NCBI GenBank assembly: GCA_902590705.1
Contig: CACIXU010000018.1
Location: forward strand, 1 to 37,211
Source of the DNA: an uncultured Bacteroidota bacterium
Lineage (GTDB): Bacteria; Bacteroidota; Bacteroidia; Flavobacteriales; Flavobacteriaceae
Direction: 5' to 3'
DNA: 37,211 bases
A program made the translations under genes and the position numbers. Shown piece after piece: positions 7,795-14,740 of this stretch (its first letter is position 1; each line of letters starts with the position of its first letter). The notes below the pieces were generated by a model. That model saw only the letters and a program-made list of their open reading frames with translations, made no database searches and had not been told where the DNA came from.

Positions 7795-8556
7795 ATGAAA
7801 AAAATTATACTTTTAAGTACACTACTATTTATTTCTTTGAAAGCTGTTGCCCAAGTAGAAACTGGTTCAATACTTAGGTACCACTTTTTTAAAGTTGATA
7901 AAGCTGTAATGCCCGAATATGAAACAGTAATGAAAGATTGGTTTCAAAAAGTTCAACAAGCGAGGGTAGACAATGGTTGCATTAAAGCCTGGGTTTTTCG
8001 AAAAATAGTTCCAGGATCTTCTAATCACTCTTCTGAATATACTCATATGGCAATAGATGTTTATATGCCTGGAGAAGAGCGTCCGGATAGGTCAAAATGT
8101 GATATTGATTATGCTAAATTGTTTCCAGATTTATCTGAGGGAATGATTGAACTATTGCAAAAAGTAATGAATAATAAGGAGAGAATGTATAACGCGAGAT
8201 TGAAGTATGTATCGGGAGGAGGTGATCTTCAACCATATGCTATATATAATCTAACTAAGACCAAAAGCAGATCTAAATATATAGATAAACACAAAGAATA
8301 TTCTGAAATCTTCACAAAGTATTCTGATCGAGGCGCTTGGCACGCTATTGAGAGAATTGATCCCGAGGGATATGCGCAATGGAATTGGGATTATGTCACT
8401 GTTGATGCATATCCATCCGCAAGTGTTGCAAGAAAAAATGTTAACAGAGTCCCAAAAAAAATAAGAGATAAAATGTTGGAAAAATATGGTACTGGTCCAG
8501 AACAAAGAACGATTAGAGAGAGGTTTGTTGGATTACTTTTAGCTAAAGCTAATTAA
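7795..8556 (+). CDS. Secreted protein of unknown function (twin 1)
   Basis: This 253-residue protein has a clear signal peptide (MKKIILLSTLLFISLKAVAQ). The mature part alternates aromatic and charged residues (LRYHFFKVDKAVMPEYETVMKDW, KAWVFRKIVPG, MAIDVYMPG). Two such halves seem to occur (about residues 25-95 and 145-250), reminiscent of dimeric alpha-beta barrel folds, but no family is recognised. It has its own leader and a terminator 22 bases after the stop, so it is monocistronic. The next gene has the same leader and terminator design, which points to an ancient tandem duplication. Its position inside the probable island suggests acquisition. Confidence 0.75.
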   Translation: MKKIILLSTLLFISLKAVAQVETGSILRYHFFKVDKAVMPEYETVMKDWFQKVQQARVDNGCIKAWVFRKIVPGSSNHSSEYTHMAIDVYMPGEERPDRSKCDIDYAKLFPDLSEGMIELLQKVMNNKERMYNARLKYVSGGGDLQPYAIYNLTKTKSRSKYIDKHKEYSEIFTKYSDRGAWHAIERIDPEGYAQWNWDYVTVDAYPSASVARKNVNRVPKKIRDKMLEKYGTGPEQRTIRERFVGLLLAKAN

Positions 8557-8578
8557 TTTTAAAGCAAGGAAAAGTTTC

Positions 8579-8602
8579 AACCCTCCCTCGTGGAGGGTTT
8601 TT
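8579..8602 (+). terminator. Terminator of twin 1
   Basis: The stem AACCCTCC / GGAGGGTT with a five-base loop CTCGT is followed by a T run. It resembles the terminator at 9373-9396, which has the same CCCTCC/GGAGGG core. Confidence 0.85.
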
Positions 8603-8611
8603 AATAATCCC

Positions 8612-8660
8612 TTTTGTCGTTTTTGTTATATTAGCAATTATTAACCATAAATTATTTAAA
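8612..8660 (+). promoter_or_regulatory. Leader of the second twin secreted-protein gene
   Basis: TTTTG at 8612-8616 and TATATTAG at 8627-8634 lie at the same distances from the ATG as in the first twin. The stretch TTAACCATAAATTATTTAAA just before the ATG is identical in both copies. Confidence 0.5.
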
Positions 8661-9353
8661 ATGAAAAAAATATTTATTTTATTAAGTTTCCTCATATGTT
8701 CGTTAGCATATTCTCAAAATGTTTTTTGGTATAATGTTATGTTAGAGGTTGATTCCAGGGATGCGTCATCAGTTGCTGGCCTAATAGATGATTTTTATTC
8801 GAATCATCCCAAACCTTCAAATGTGAATGTTGAATTTTCTTCTATTCCTTTAAGAGCCGCAAGTGAAAAAGCCACTCATATTATTGGGTTTACAAGCGAG
8901 TCGTCTCAATCACTAGCTGATTATAGAAATTCGTTAAAAGGAAATAATTGGGACTCATATTTATCAGAAATGCATAAATATGTTAAAAGTGTAAGAGCTT
9001 CAGCAGGGAGAGATTTAGTAACTAATAGTTCAAAGTCTAGATTGCCTATTGGACAAGCTTGGATTTTTAAATTGAAAAATAGAGACTTAAATCAAACCAT
9101 AATTGCTTTTGATAAGTTTGTAAAATCAACTCAATTTGACGGATTTGTTAGTTTAGGACAAATTGTTCACGGATCAGAAAATGGAGAAGGCTTATACACT
9201 TATGCTACATATGCTAATTTAAATGAAGCCTTTAATTTTGGCCCAAGAACTGAGAATAAAGAAGAGGTCGCAGCATTTAAAGAGGTATTTACAGCACTTG
9301 ATAATATTGAATATACTAGAACATTTACAAGAGTTTTAATAAAAAGATATTAA
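8661..9353 (+). CDS. Secreted protein of unknown function (twin 2)
   Basis: This 230-residue protein has the signal peptide MKKIFILLSFLICSLAYSQ. The mature protein contains VFWYNVMLEVDSRD, THIIGFTSESSQSLADYRNSLKG and AWIFKLKNRDLNQTIIAFDKF. The two halves (about residues 20-115 and 130-225) look alike in layout: a short beta strand, a helix, then a second strand. Direct similarity to twin 1 is weak at the protein level, but leader, gene size and terminator match. No family is recognised and no catalytic motif is seen. It is monocistronic, ended by the terminator at 9373-9396. Confidence 0.75.
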   Translation: MKKIFILLSFLICSLAYSQNVFWYNVMLEVDSRDASSVAGLIDDFYSNHPKPSNVNVEFSSIPLRAASEKATHIIGFTSESSQSLADYRNSLKGNNWDSYLSEMHKYVKSVRASAGRDLVTNSSKSRLPIGQAWIFKLKNRDLNQTIIAFDKFVKSTQFDGFVSLGQIVHGSENGEGLYTYATYANLNEAFNFGPRTENKEEVAAFKEVFTALDNIEYTRTFTRVLIKRY

Positions 9354-9372
9354 TTGTATTGTAGAAAAAGAG

Positions 9373-9396
9373 CCCTCCTAAGTGGAGGGTTTTTTA
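9373..9396 (+). terminator. Terminator of twin 2
   Basis: The stem CCCTCC / GGAGGG with loop TAAGT is followed by TTTTTT, 19 bases after the stop codon. Confidence 0.85.
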
Positions 9397-9412
9397 TTTC
9401 AATACCAGATTG

Positions 9413-9431
9413 GTGCCAAATGAGTGCCAAA
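9413..9431. repeat. Pair of GTGCCAAA direct repeats, 11 bp apart
   Basis: GTGCCAAA occurs at 9413-9420 and again at 9424-9431, one helical turn apart, between the island's last gene and the tRNA. The spacing fits a protein-binding pair, for example recombinase arm-type sites, but no integrase is present to support this. Confidence 0.35.
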
Positions 9432-9463
9432 AAATTGACTAAATTTATCTTAAACTAAATTGT

Positions 9464-9495
9464 AAGAAAAAAGCCCTCACGTATTGTGAAGGCTT
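9464..9495 (-). terminator. Terminator of the CAT-anticodon tRNA
   Basis: Read on the minus strand, AAGCCTTCAC and GTGAGGGCTT pair with one mismatch around a five-base loop and are followed by a T run. It lies just downstream of the tRNA 3' end at 9504. Confidence 0.75.
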
Positions 9496-9503
9496 AATTT
9501 AGC

Positions 9504-9580
9504 TGGTGGTCCCACCTGGGCTCGAACCAGGGACCAACTGATTATGAGTCAGCTACTCTAACCAACTGAGCTATAGGACC
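9504..9580 (-). tRNA. tRNA with anticodon CAT (Met or Ile2)
   Basis: The minus strand folds into a full cloverleaf of 77 bases. The acceptor GGTCCTA pairs with TGGGACC, the D-arm is GCTCAGTTGGTTAGAG, and the anticodon stem CTGA/TCAG surrounds loop CTCATAA. The anticodon CAT is at 9544-9546, the T-loop is TTCGAGC, and the discriminator A is followed by an encoded CCA. The 5' end pairs normally, so it is not an initiator tRNA. Sequence inspection alone does not decide between elongator methionine and the lysidine-modified isoleucine-2 tRNA. Confidence 0.9.
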
Positions 9581-9807
9581 TTTTTTTACTGTTTATGTGA
9601 CTTAAACGTTTTCATAAATTTGAGAGTCGTTGGTAAACCCCTTGAATTTATGTAATAAACGTTTCTTCTTACTAAAATAATTAAAACAGTGTGTAAATAT
9701 ACTTCAATAATAATGATAAAAAATAAAAGTGTACGGTAGAAATGTTTCTATAATACGCGACAAGCAAGTGAGTCCACTTATCCCTTTAGGAATAAAAATT
9801 AATTCGT

Positions 9808-10458
9808 CTAAAAAGAGTATTCTATTCCTAAGGTTCTATTAAAAATATCCTTACCAATAATAGATTTATTTACAAAAACGTTCAATTTCATTTTTTTACT
9901 CAATTCTAAAGAAAATTTTTGAGCAATTCCTGTTGAAGGCTCGTCTAGTAAATTTGTGTATAATTGATAGAACTGAGAAGTTGAAATAATTTTTTTAAAA
10001 ATTTTCTGAAAATATATAGAATAAAAATTATTAGTCATTTCAAAATTTCGACCAATTCCATGCATATATAAAAACAATAGTTTAGTTTTCACATTTATTG
10101 GATAAGATGATCTTATCTCGTGTACATATCTTGATCTATATTCCTCATTTTCCATTACCCTGTATCCTGGGAAATGAGTACCCAAACTTAATTTAAACTT
10201 CTTGTGAAAAACCATATATCTTGCCATTAATGAATAATTAGTCGGTGTTAAGCCGTCCATCATTACAAGATTAAGTAGGTTTAAAGTAAATCGTTTATCT
10301 TGATTCGTGCCTGCTCTAATAATCAAATGTGGTTTATCAGAGGTAAAAATTGGAATAAAAGAAAAACCTCCCGTGTTGAGCTCAATTGATCCATATTGAG
10401 AAAATGAATGAAGGCTTATAAAGAACAAAAACAAAAAAAATTTAAAACTGCGTTTCAT
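9808..10458 (-). CDS. Predicted small outer-membrane beta-barrel protein
   Basis: This 216-residue protein starts with a signal peptide (MKRSFKFFLFLFFISLHSFSQ). The rest alternates hydrophobic and polar residues in strand-like stretches (GSIELNTGGFSFIPIF, KFKLSLGTHFPGY, KMKLNVFVNKS) and ends GIEYSF. A terminal Phe preceded by alternating aromatic residues is the usual signal for outer-membrane barrel insertion. No named family is recognised. It stands alone on its strand between the tRNA and the YHYH lipoprotein. An inverted repeat abuts its start codon. Confidence 0.65.
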   Translation of the reverse strand: MKRSFKFFLFLFFISLHSFSQYGSIELNTGGFSFIPIFTSDKPHLIIRAGTNQDKRFTLNLLNLVMMDGLTPTNYSLMARYMVFHKKFKLSLGTHFPGYRVMENEEYRSRYVHEIRSSYPINVKTKLLFLYMHGIGRNFEMTNNFYSIYFQKIFKKIISTSQFYQLYTNLLDEPSTGIAQKFSLELSKKMKLNVFVNKSIIGKDIFNRTLGIEYSF

Positions 10459-10481
10459 TTAAACAAAGCAACTTGTTTAAA
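10458..10481. promoter_or_regulatory. Inverted repeat touching the start codon of the barrel gene
   Basis: TTTAAACAA and TTGTTTAAA form a perfect 9-bp inverted repeat with a six-base spacer AGCAAC, directly before the minus-strand ATG at 10456-10458. It could be an operator or a hairpin in the 5' untranslated region. AT-rich sequence makes chance repeats fairly common. Confidence 0.35.
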
Positions 10482-10616
10482 TATAAACAAAAATTTAAAA
10501 ATTAATACCTAATTCATTTTAGGCATTAATCTCTTGAATAGCTATAAAAATTTCGAATCGTGATTGTTTTTTTAAGTAATTTTATTTGTCTAATTTTTTA
10601 AAATGAATTAAAGATA

Positions 10617-11615
10617 TTGAGAGTTATTTTTTCTATTACAATTTTTAATTTTTTTTTAATATTAATTCAGTGTTCAAAAGAAGCAAATCCACTTGATGAA
10701 AAAGCTTCTGAAGTATCTAATGTTTCAAGTTCCGAAAACTTGGATGAAGAAGAGGCTTCAACTAATTCAGTAACTATCCCTTTATCAAATAATGTATTAA
10801 AAATGAAATCTTTATTCGAAACATTTGATGGGGTTACAACTTCTAGTGATTCAGAGTTTTTTTATGTTTCATCCAATGGAATTCCCTCACATAATATGAT
10901 GGAGGGAATAACTAATTGGCAGCAACAGATCCCAATTAATCAGGAGTATAATGGAACTAACAGTTGGTCTATACCTATTAAACCTGAGTTTTCAGAGAAT
11001 CCTCTTTCATCAGAATCTAATTTTATGAAAGGAGCAATGGCAATAGCTGTAAATGGAATTCCAATTTTTAATGCATTAAATAACCGAGGAGAAGATGCTA
11101 ATTTAATTGGAGAATTAGATAAATGGGGTGGTCATTGCGGAAAAGCAGATGACTATCATTATCATTTACCACCAACTCATTTGTCAGATATAGTTGGAGC
11201 AGATAACCCTATAGCATATTCACTCGATGGGTTTCCCCTTTTCGGAAAGACAAATAATACTTTAGATGAAAATCTTGGTCTATTGAACAAAGATGGAAGT
11301 TACAGTTATTTTACTGTGGAATCTTTTCCATACTTTATTTCTAAAATGAAAGGAAAAGTAACTACTAGCGGATCAGCACCTGAAAATCAAATTGTTCCAC
11401 AGGCACAATCAAAAGGAATTAGACCGGCCCTAACTCCTCTTAAAGGGGCAGAAATAACAAAATTTTTGACTACTGGTGAAAACTCCTATCAACTGATCTA
11501 TAATATAAACAACCAGGAATATACTATAGACTATTTATGGGACAATACAGGTCATTACTTCATTACATTCACAGATCCAGATGGAACTTCTAAAACCGAA
11601 ACTTATCATAAATAG
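10617..11615 (+). CDS. YHYH-domain lipoprotein
   Basis: This 332-residue protein has a lipoprotein signal ending LILIQC (Cys19) followed by SKEANP, so it should be lipid-anchored after export. Residues 60-270 match the YHYH domain: VNGIPIFN at 145-152, then GGHCGKADDYHYHLP with Y180, H181, Y182 and H183, then SLDGFPLFG. The domain's biochemical role is not established; the His-rich signature suggests metal binding, which is inference. A Ser/Glu-rich linker (residues 28-52) separates the lipid anchor from the domain. The start is a TTG at 10617; no in-frame ATG lies upstream. The gene is monocistronic. Confidence 0.8.
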   Translation: MRVIFSITIFNFFLILIQCSKEANPLDEKASEVSNVSSSENLDEEEASTNSVTIPLSNNVLKMKSLFETFDGVTTSSDSEFFYVSSNGIPSHNMMEGITNWQQQIPINQEYNGTNSWSIPIKPEFSENPLSSESNFMKGAMAIAVNGIPIFNALNNRGEDANLIGELDKWGGHCGKADDYHYHLPPTHLSDIVGADNPIAYSLDGFPLFGKTNNTLDENLGLLNKDGSYSYFTVESFPYFISKMKGKVTTSGSAPENQIVPQAQSKGIRPALTPLKGAEITKFLTTGENSYQLIYNINNQEYTIDYLWDNTGHYFITFTDPDGTSKTETYHK

Positions 11616-11706
11616 ATAATTCAATCAAAAAAGTAAGTAAGTCAAATTATATTTTTCAAATATGATCCCCTTTTTTAATTAGGATAATATCATTTAATCA
11701 ATAAAG

Positions 11707-12084
11707 CTAACATAATCTAATATTAAGTGACTTTTCTGGTGTTGGGGTATAGGCTAAACAAACAGCACATTGTTGGTTATAATTTTCAATTACTGAAAAA
11801 TTAAATATATCACCCTCCGATATATCAATGGGAAAATCACATACACTCCCCAGAGTAAAAACATTTTGATATTCCTTATCAGAAAACTCGTCGCGCCAAC
11901 TAATTTCTATCAGATTTTTGTCAAACATTGGATCTAAAACTTCAATCACATAATTCATACAGATTCCTTTTTTAACAAGTTTACCACTGTAACAAATTTC
12001 TAAATCCGCTGTTTTTTCTGTATCCTTATCACAACTAAAAAAAATGGTTATAAAAAATAAAAAAAATGACTTTTTTATATTCAT
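11707..12084 (-). CDS. Small lipoprotein of unknown function
   Basis: I use the ATG at 12084, giving 125 residues that begin MNIKKSFFLFFITIFFSC, a standard short lipoprotein signal with Cys18. The frame is open for 17 codons upstream, but that extension would bury the signal. The mature part (about 105 residues) has six to seven Cys, including CYSGKLVKKGICMNYVIEV and a CAVC pair near the C-terminus, and beta-rich spacing. The family is not recognised. It lies convergent with the YHYH gene and divergent from the first sulfatase. Confidence 0.7.
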   Translation of the reverse strand: MNIKKSFFLFFITIFFSCDKDTEKTADLEICYSGKLVKKGICMNYVIEVLDPMFDKNLIEISWRDEFSDKEYQNVFTLGSVCDFPIDISEGDIFNFSVIENYNQQCAVCLAYTPTPEKSLNIRLC

Positions 12085-12277
12085 ATTTCTAAAATTAACG
12101 AATATTTCAATGAAAAAAAATTTCTGAATTACCATTATGAATTAATCAAAATTGATTTTGTTTGTAAGATCTGTTTTTTAAAAAATTTAAAATTTAGTTA
12201 GTAATAAATTTATCTATATTTAATAAAATTTGCTCTAGATATTTCAATAGATGTCTGTTAATTAAATTAAAAAAATT

Positions 12278-13711
12278 ATGAAAATTCACACTTCATTCTG
12301 GCTACTGGGCATTATCTTCAATTGTTTTATTTTTTTTTCTTGTGAAAAACAAAATCAGAAAAGGCCAAATATCGTTTTCTTATTAGCGGACGATTTAGGT
12401 TATAATGAAATAGGGGCATATGGACAAAAAATAATTAAAACCCCAAACCTAGATAAACTTGCAAAACAAAGTATGAGGTATACAAATTTCTACGCTGGAA
12501 ATTCTGTTTGTGCACCCTCTAGAGCAGTTTTATTGACGGGGGTGAGTTCAGCTAATGTCCCTATTAGAGGAAATGCTGGGTATTTTGGAAAAGATGATTG
12601 GTCTCCTACGTGGTTGGAGAGCGATACGTTTACTTTAGGTGAGTTATTTAAATCAGCTGGATATCAATCTGCCTTTATAGGGAAATGGCATTTAGATAAT
12701 CCAGACGATATTTCAACTTGGGCATTTAGCCACAGCTTTGACTTTGCAGCTCAAGAGCAATGGACCCACAGAAAATCTAAACGTAATTTTCCAAAAAGTG
12801 GGCTTTGGTTAAATGGTGATCAAAAACATTTTCCATATGACTTTAATAAGCATGAATGCAAGGATGCTTTCTATACTAATTTTGCTATTGACTTTCTGGA
12901 CAATAAAGAGTCTAATAAACCCTTTTTTTTATTTATGTCATATCGAGCCCCACACTCTTTTGAGGGGCCTATAAGAGATACTCTTGAATATGTGAACCAA
13001 GATTGGCCAAAGGTAGAACAAGCACAAGCTGCCAAGATTACACTTCAAGACAAACAAGTAGGGCGGCTTCTCGATTATCTTGAGTCAATCGGTGAAATGG
13101 ACAATACAATTGTGATGTACACAAGTGATAATGGTGCTCATTTTGGAGCTGATGGAAAAGGACATCAATTAGAGTTTTTTGACAGTAATGGCAATTTAAA
13201 AGGAGGGAAACGCGACCTTTACGAAGGTGGTGTTCGAGTTCCTTTAGTTGTCTATTGGAGAAATAAAATAACCGCTGGATCTGTCACTGACCATATTTCG
13301 GCATTTCAAGATCTAATGCCAACTTTTTCTGAAATTATAGGAGTTGACAAGCCAGAGCAAACAGACGGCATTTCCTTCTTGCCATTACTGCAAGGGAAAG
13401 TTCAAGAAAAACACGAATACTTAAATTGGGAATTTCAATTGAGTGGGTGGTTTCAAGCACTTCCTGATGGAGGGTTCAGGCAGTCTGTAAGGATGGGCAA
13501 ATGGAAGGGCGTTCGTTATGGTATCGATTCTAGGATAGAGTTATATGATTTAAGTGATGACGAATCTGAAACTAATGATCTTTCAAAAAAACACCCAGAA
13601 ATAATTGCACGTATCAATAAGATATTTAAAACTTCCAGAAATGAAACTGCTGCTTTTCCCTATGGAGGAGTTAAGCAAAACCATATATCTATGGATCGCT
13701 ATAAAGATTAG
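12278..13711 (+). CDS. Secreted formylglycine-dependent sulfatase (lipoprotein)
   Basis: This 477-residue family S1 sulfatase hydrolyses a sulfate ester in the periplasm or at the surface. It begins with a lipoprotein-like signal (IIFNCFIFFSC, Cys22). The metal-binding LLADDLGYNEIG lies at residues 35-46. The modification motif CAPSR has Cys78, expected to become formylglycine. IGKWHLD and TSDNGAHFG supply later active-site residues. The C-terminal domain has LMPTFSEIIG and the WKGVRYG strand. No sulfatase-maturing enzyme is encoded in the window, so maturation must occur elsewhere. Its substrate is not predictable here. It lies between a small lipoprotein and an AhpD-like gene, both on the opposite strand. 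Confidence 0.92.
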   Translation: MKIHTSFWLLGIIFNCFIFFSCEKQNQKRPNIVFLLADDLGYNEIGAYGQKIIKTPNLDKLAKQSMRYTNFYAGNSVCAPSRAVLLTGVSSANVPIRGNAGYFGKDDWSPTWLESDTFTLGELFKSAGYQSAFIGKWHLDNPDDISTWAFSHSFDFAAQEQWTHRKSKRNFPKSGLWLNGDQKHFPYDFNKHECKDAFYTNFAIDFLDNKESNKPFFLFMSYRAPHSFEGPIRDTLEYVNQDWPKVEQAQAAKITLQDKQVGRLLDYLESIGEMDNTIVMYTSDNGAHFGADGKGHQLEFFDSNGNLKGGKRDLYEGGVRVPLVVYWRNKITAGSVTDHISAFQDLMPTFSEIIGVDKPEQTDGISFLPLLQGKVQEKHEYLNWEFQLSGWFQALPDGGFRQSVRMGKWKGVRYGIDSRIELYDLSDDESETNDLSKKHPEIIARINKIFKTSRNETAAFPYGGVKQNHISMDRYKD

Positions 13712-13757
13712 TTATATTAATTGGGGCTCTGACTTAAAAAATTATATTTATATATTG

Positions 13758-14162
13758 TTACTCAACCCCTAATATATTTTTTAGTTTTTGCTGTCCAAAC
13801 TCATTACCATATAGTAAAGTAGAAAAGCGCGCTACTTCTGCAGCCACCTGAATAGCCGCTTTAATTTCTTCTTCTGAAACACCAGCTGCTTTGGCCATGT
13901 GAACTTGTGCCGTTATACAGTACTCGCATCGCATAGCTGCAGATGCAGCAATTGCAGATAATCTTGCTTCTTTAGTAGAAATTGGCCCATCTGTAAAAAG
14001 CTTATTCCATTGTGCAAAATACGCTGCTGCGTCTTTAGCCATAAACTTTGGATACATTTGATTAAATGGACTTTTTTCTAGTAGAGCTTTGTGTTCCTCA
14101 TCTGAAATCTGACTATATCCAAATGATGAAACAAGTAAAAAAAGTAAAAAAAAATTTTTCAT
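13758..14162 (-). CDS. Secreted AhpD-like (carboxymuconolactone decarboxylase family) protein
   Basis: This 134-residue protein has a signal peptide (MKNFFLLFLLVSSFGYSQ) before an AhpD-like helical domain. The CxxC motif is C79-E-Y-C82 with His88 in RCEYCITAQVHMAKAAG, matching the redox signature of AhpD-type alkylhydroperoxidases. Most family members are cytoplasmic, so the export signal is notable. It is likely co-transcribed with the upstream 134-residue membrane protein, 34 bases away. It could protect against peroxides or decarboxylate a substrate; the sequence does not distinguish these. Confidence 0.8.
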   Translation of the reverse strand: MKNFFLLFLLVSSFGYSQISDEEHKALLEKSPFNQMYPKFMAKDAAAYFAQWNKLFTDGPISTKEARLSAIAASAAMRCEYCITAQVHMAKAAGVSEEEIKAAIQVAAEVARFSTLLYGNEFGQQKLKNILGVE

Positions 14163-14196
14163 AATAATTTCTTTTTTAAGTTATTAAAGTTTTGTG

Positions 14197-14601
14197 TTAA
14201 GAAGTTGCTTTTTTTGAACCATAATAAAATAATCCCATAGTTACTAGCCCCAGAATAATTACAGGAAGAGGGGCTGTGGGGTCACCTTTTATGAATGATA
14301 TTAGGTCAGGAAGGGAAAAAAATCCTGCTAAAACAAAAAATAGAAAAGACAATCTTTTAAGAGTATCTAAATCAGTAATAGAAGTGGCTCCAACTATTAA
14401 AAAAATCATTCCAACTACGATTAATCCGACTACTAGGGCAAAAGTTTCAAACATAACAATTGCATCAGCTGACGGGTTAGCTGCAAAAGCGTCACTGATC
14501 AACATCATTTTAAATTCAGGAGAAAAAATAGAGAGAAATAAAGGGAGTGCTTGAATAAACAAAAGTGCTGCACAGATGAAAAAAATATTCTTGATTTTCA
14601 T
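14197..14601 (-). CDS. Small four-helix integral membrane protein
   Basis: This 134-residue protein has four hydrophobic segments at about residues 5-27, 48-71, 83-101 and 112-127, with a short charged tail KKATS. The first loop (SPEFKMMLISDAFAANPSADAI) resembles those of small DUF-type inner-membrane proteins. No motif with assigned function is seen. It is transcribed before the AhpD-like gene on the same strand, and the pair may act together at the cell envelope. Confidence 0.65.
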   Translation of the reverse strand: MKIKNIFFICAALLFIQALPLFLSIFSPEFKMMLISDAFAANPSADAIVMFETFALVVGLIVVGMIFLIVGATSITDLDTLKRLSFLFFVLAGFFSLPDLISFIKGDPTAPLPVIILGLVTMGLFYYGSKKATS

Positions 14602-14740
14602 GAACTAGTAAGTTATTTATCTAAAATTAATGAATAGGTAAATAGATTTTTATAATAAAATATCTCTTTAGTATAATAAATTACCCAACTTTTTAGATTT
14701 GCTGTTTATTTTGAAAATGTTCTTTAGAAATGACTGTTAT

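Noticed and set aside
9615-9622. TAAATTTG, a plus-strand match to the promoter consensus upstream of the tRNA
   Set aside because: No plus-strand gene follows, so it is probably a chance match.
9581-9807. Gap between the tRNA and the outer-membrane barrel gene, searched for a second tRNA or integrase remnant
   Set aside because: No cloverleaf, conserved reading frame or repeat was found; I see nothing in it.
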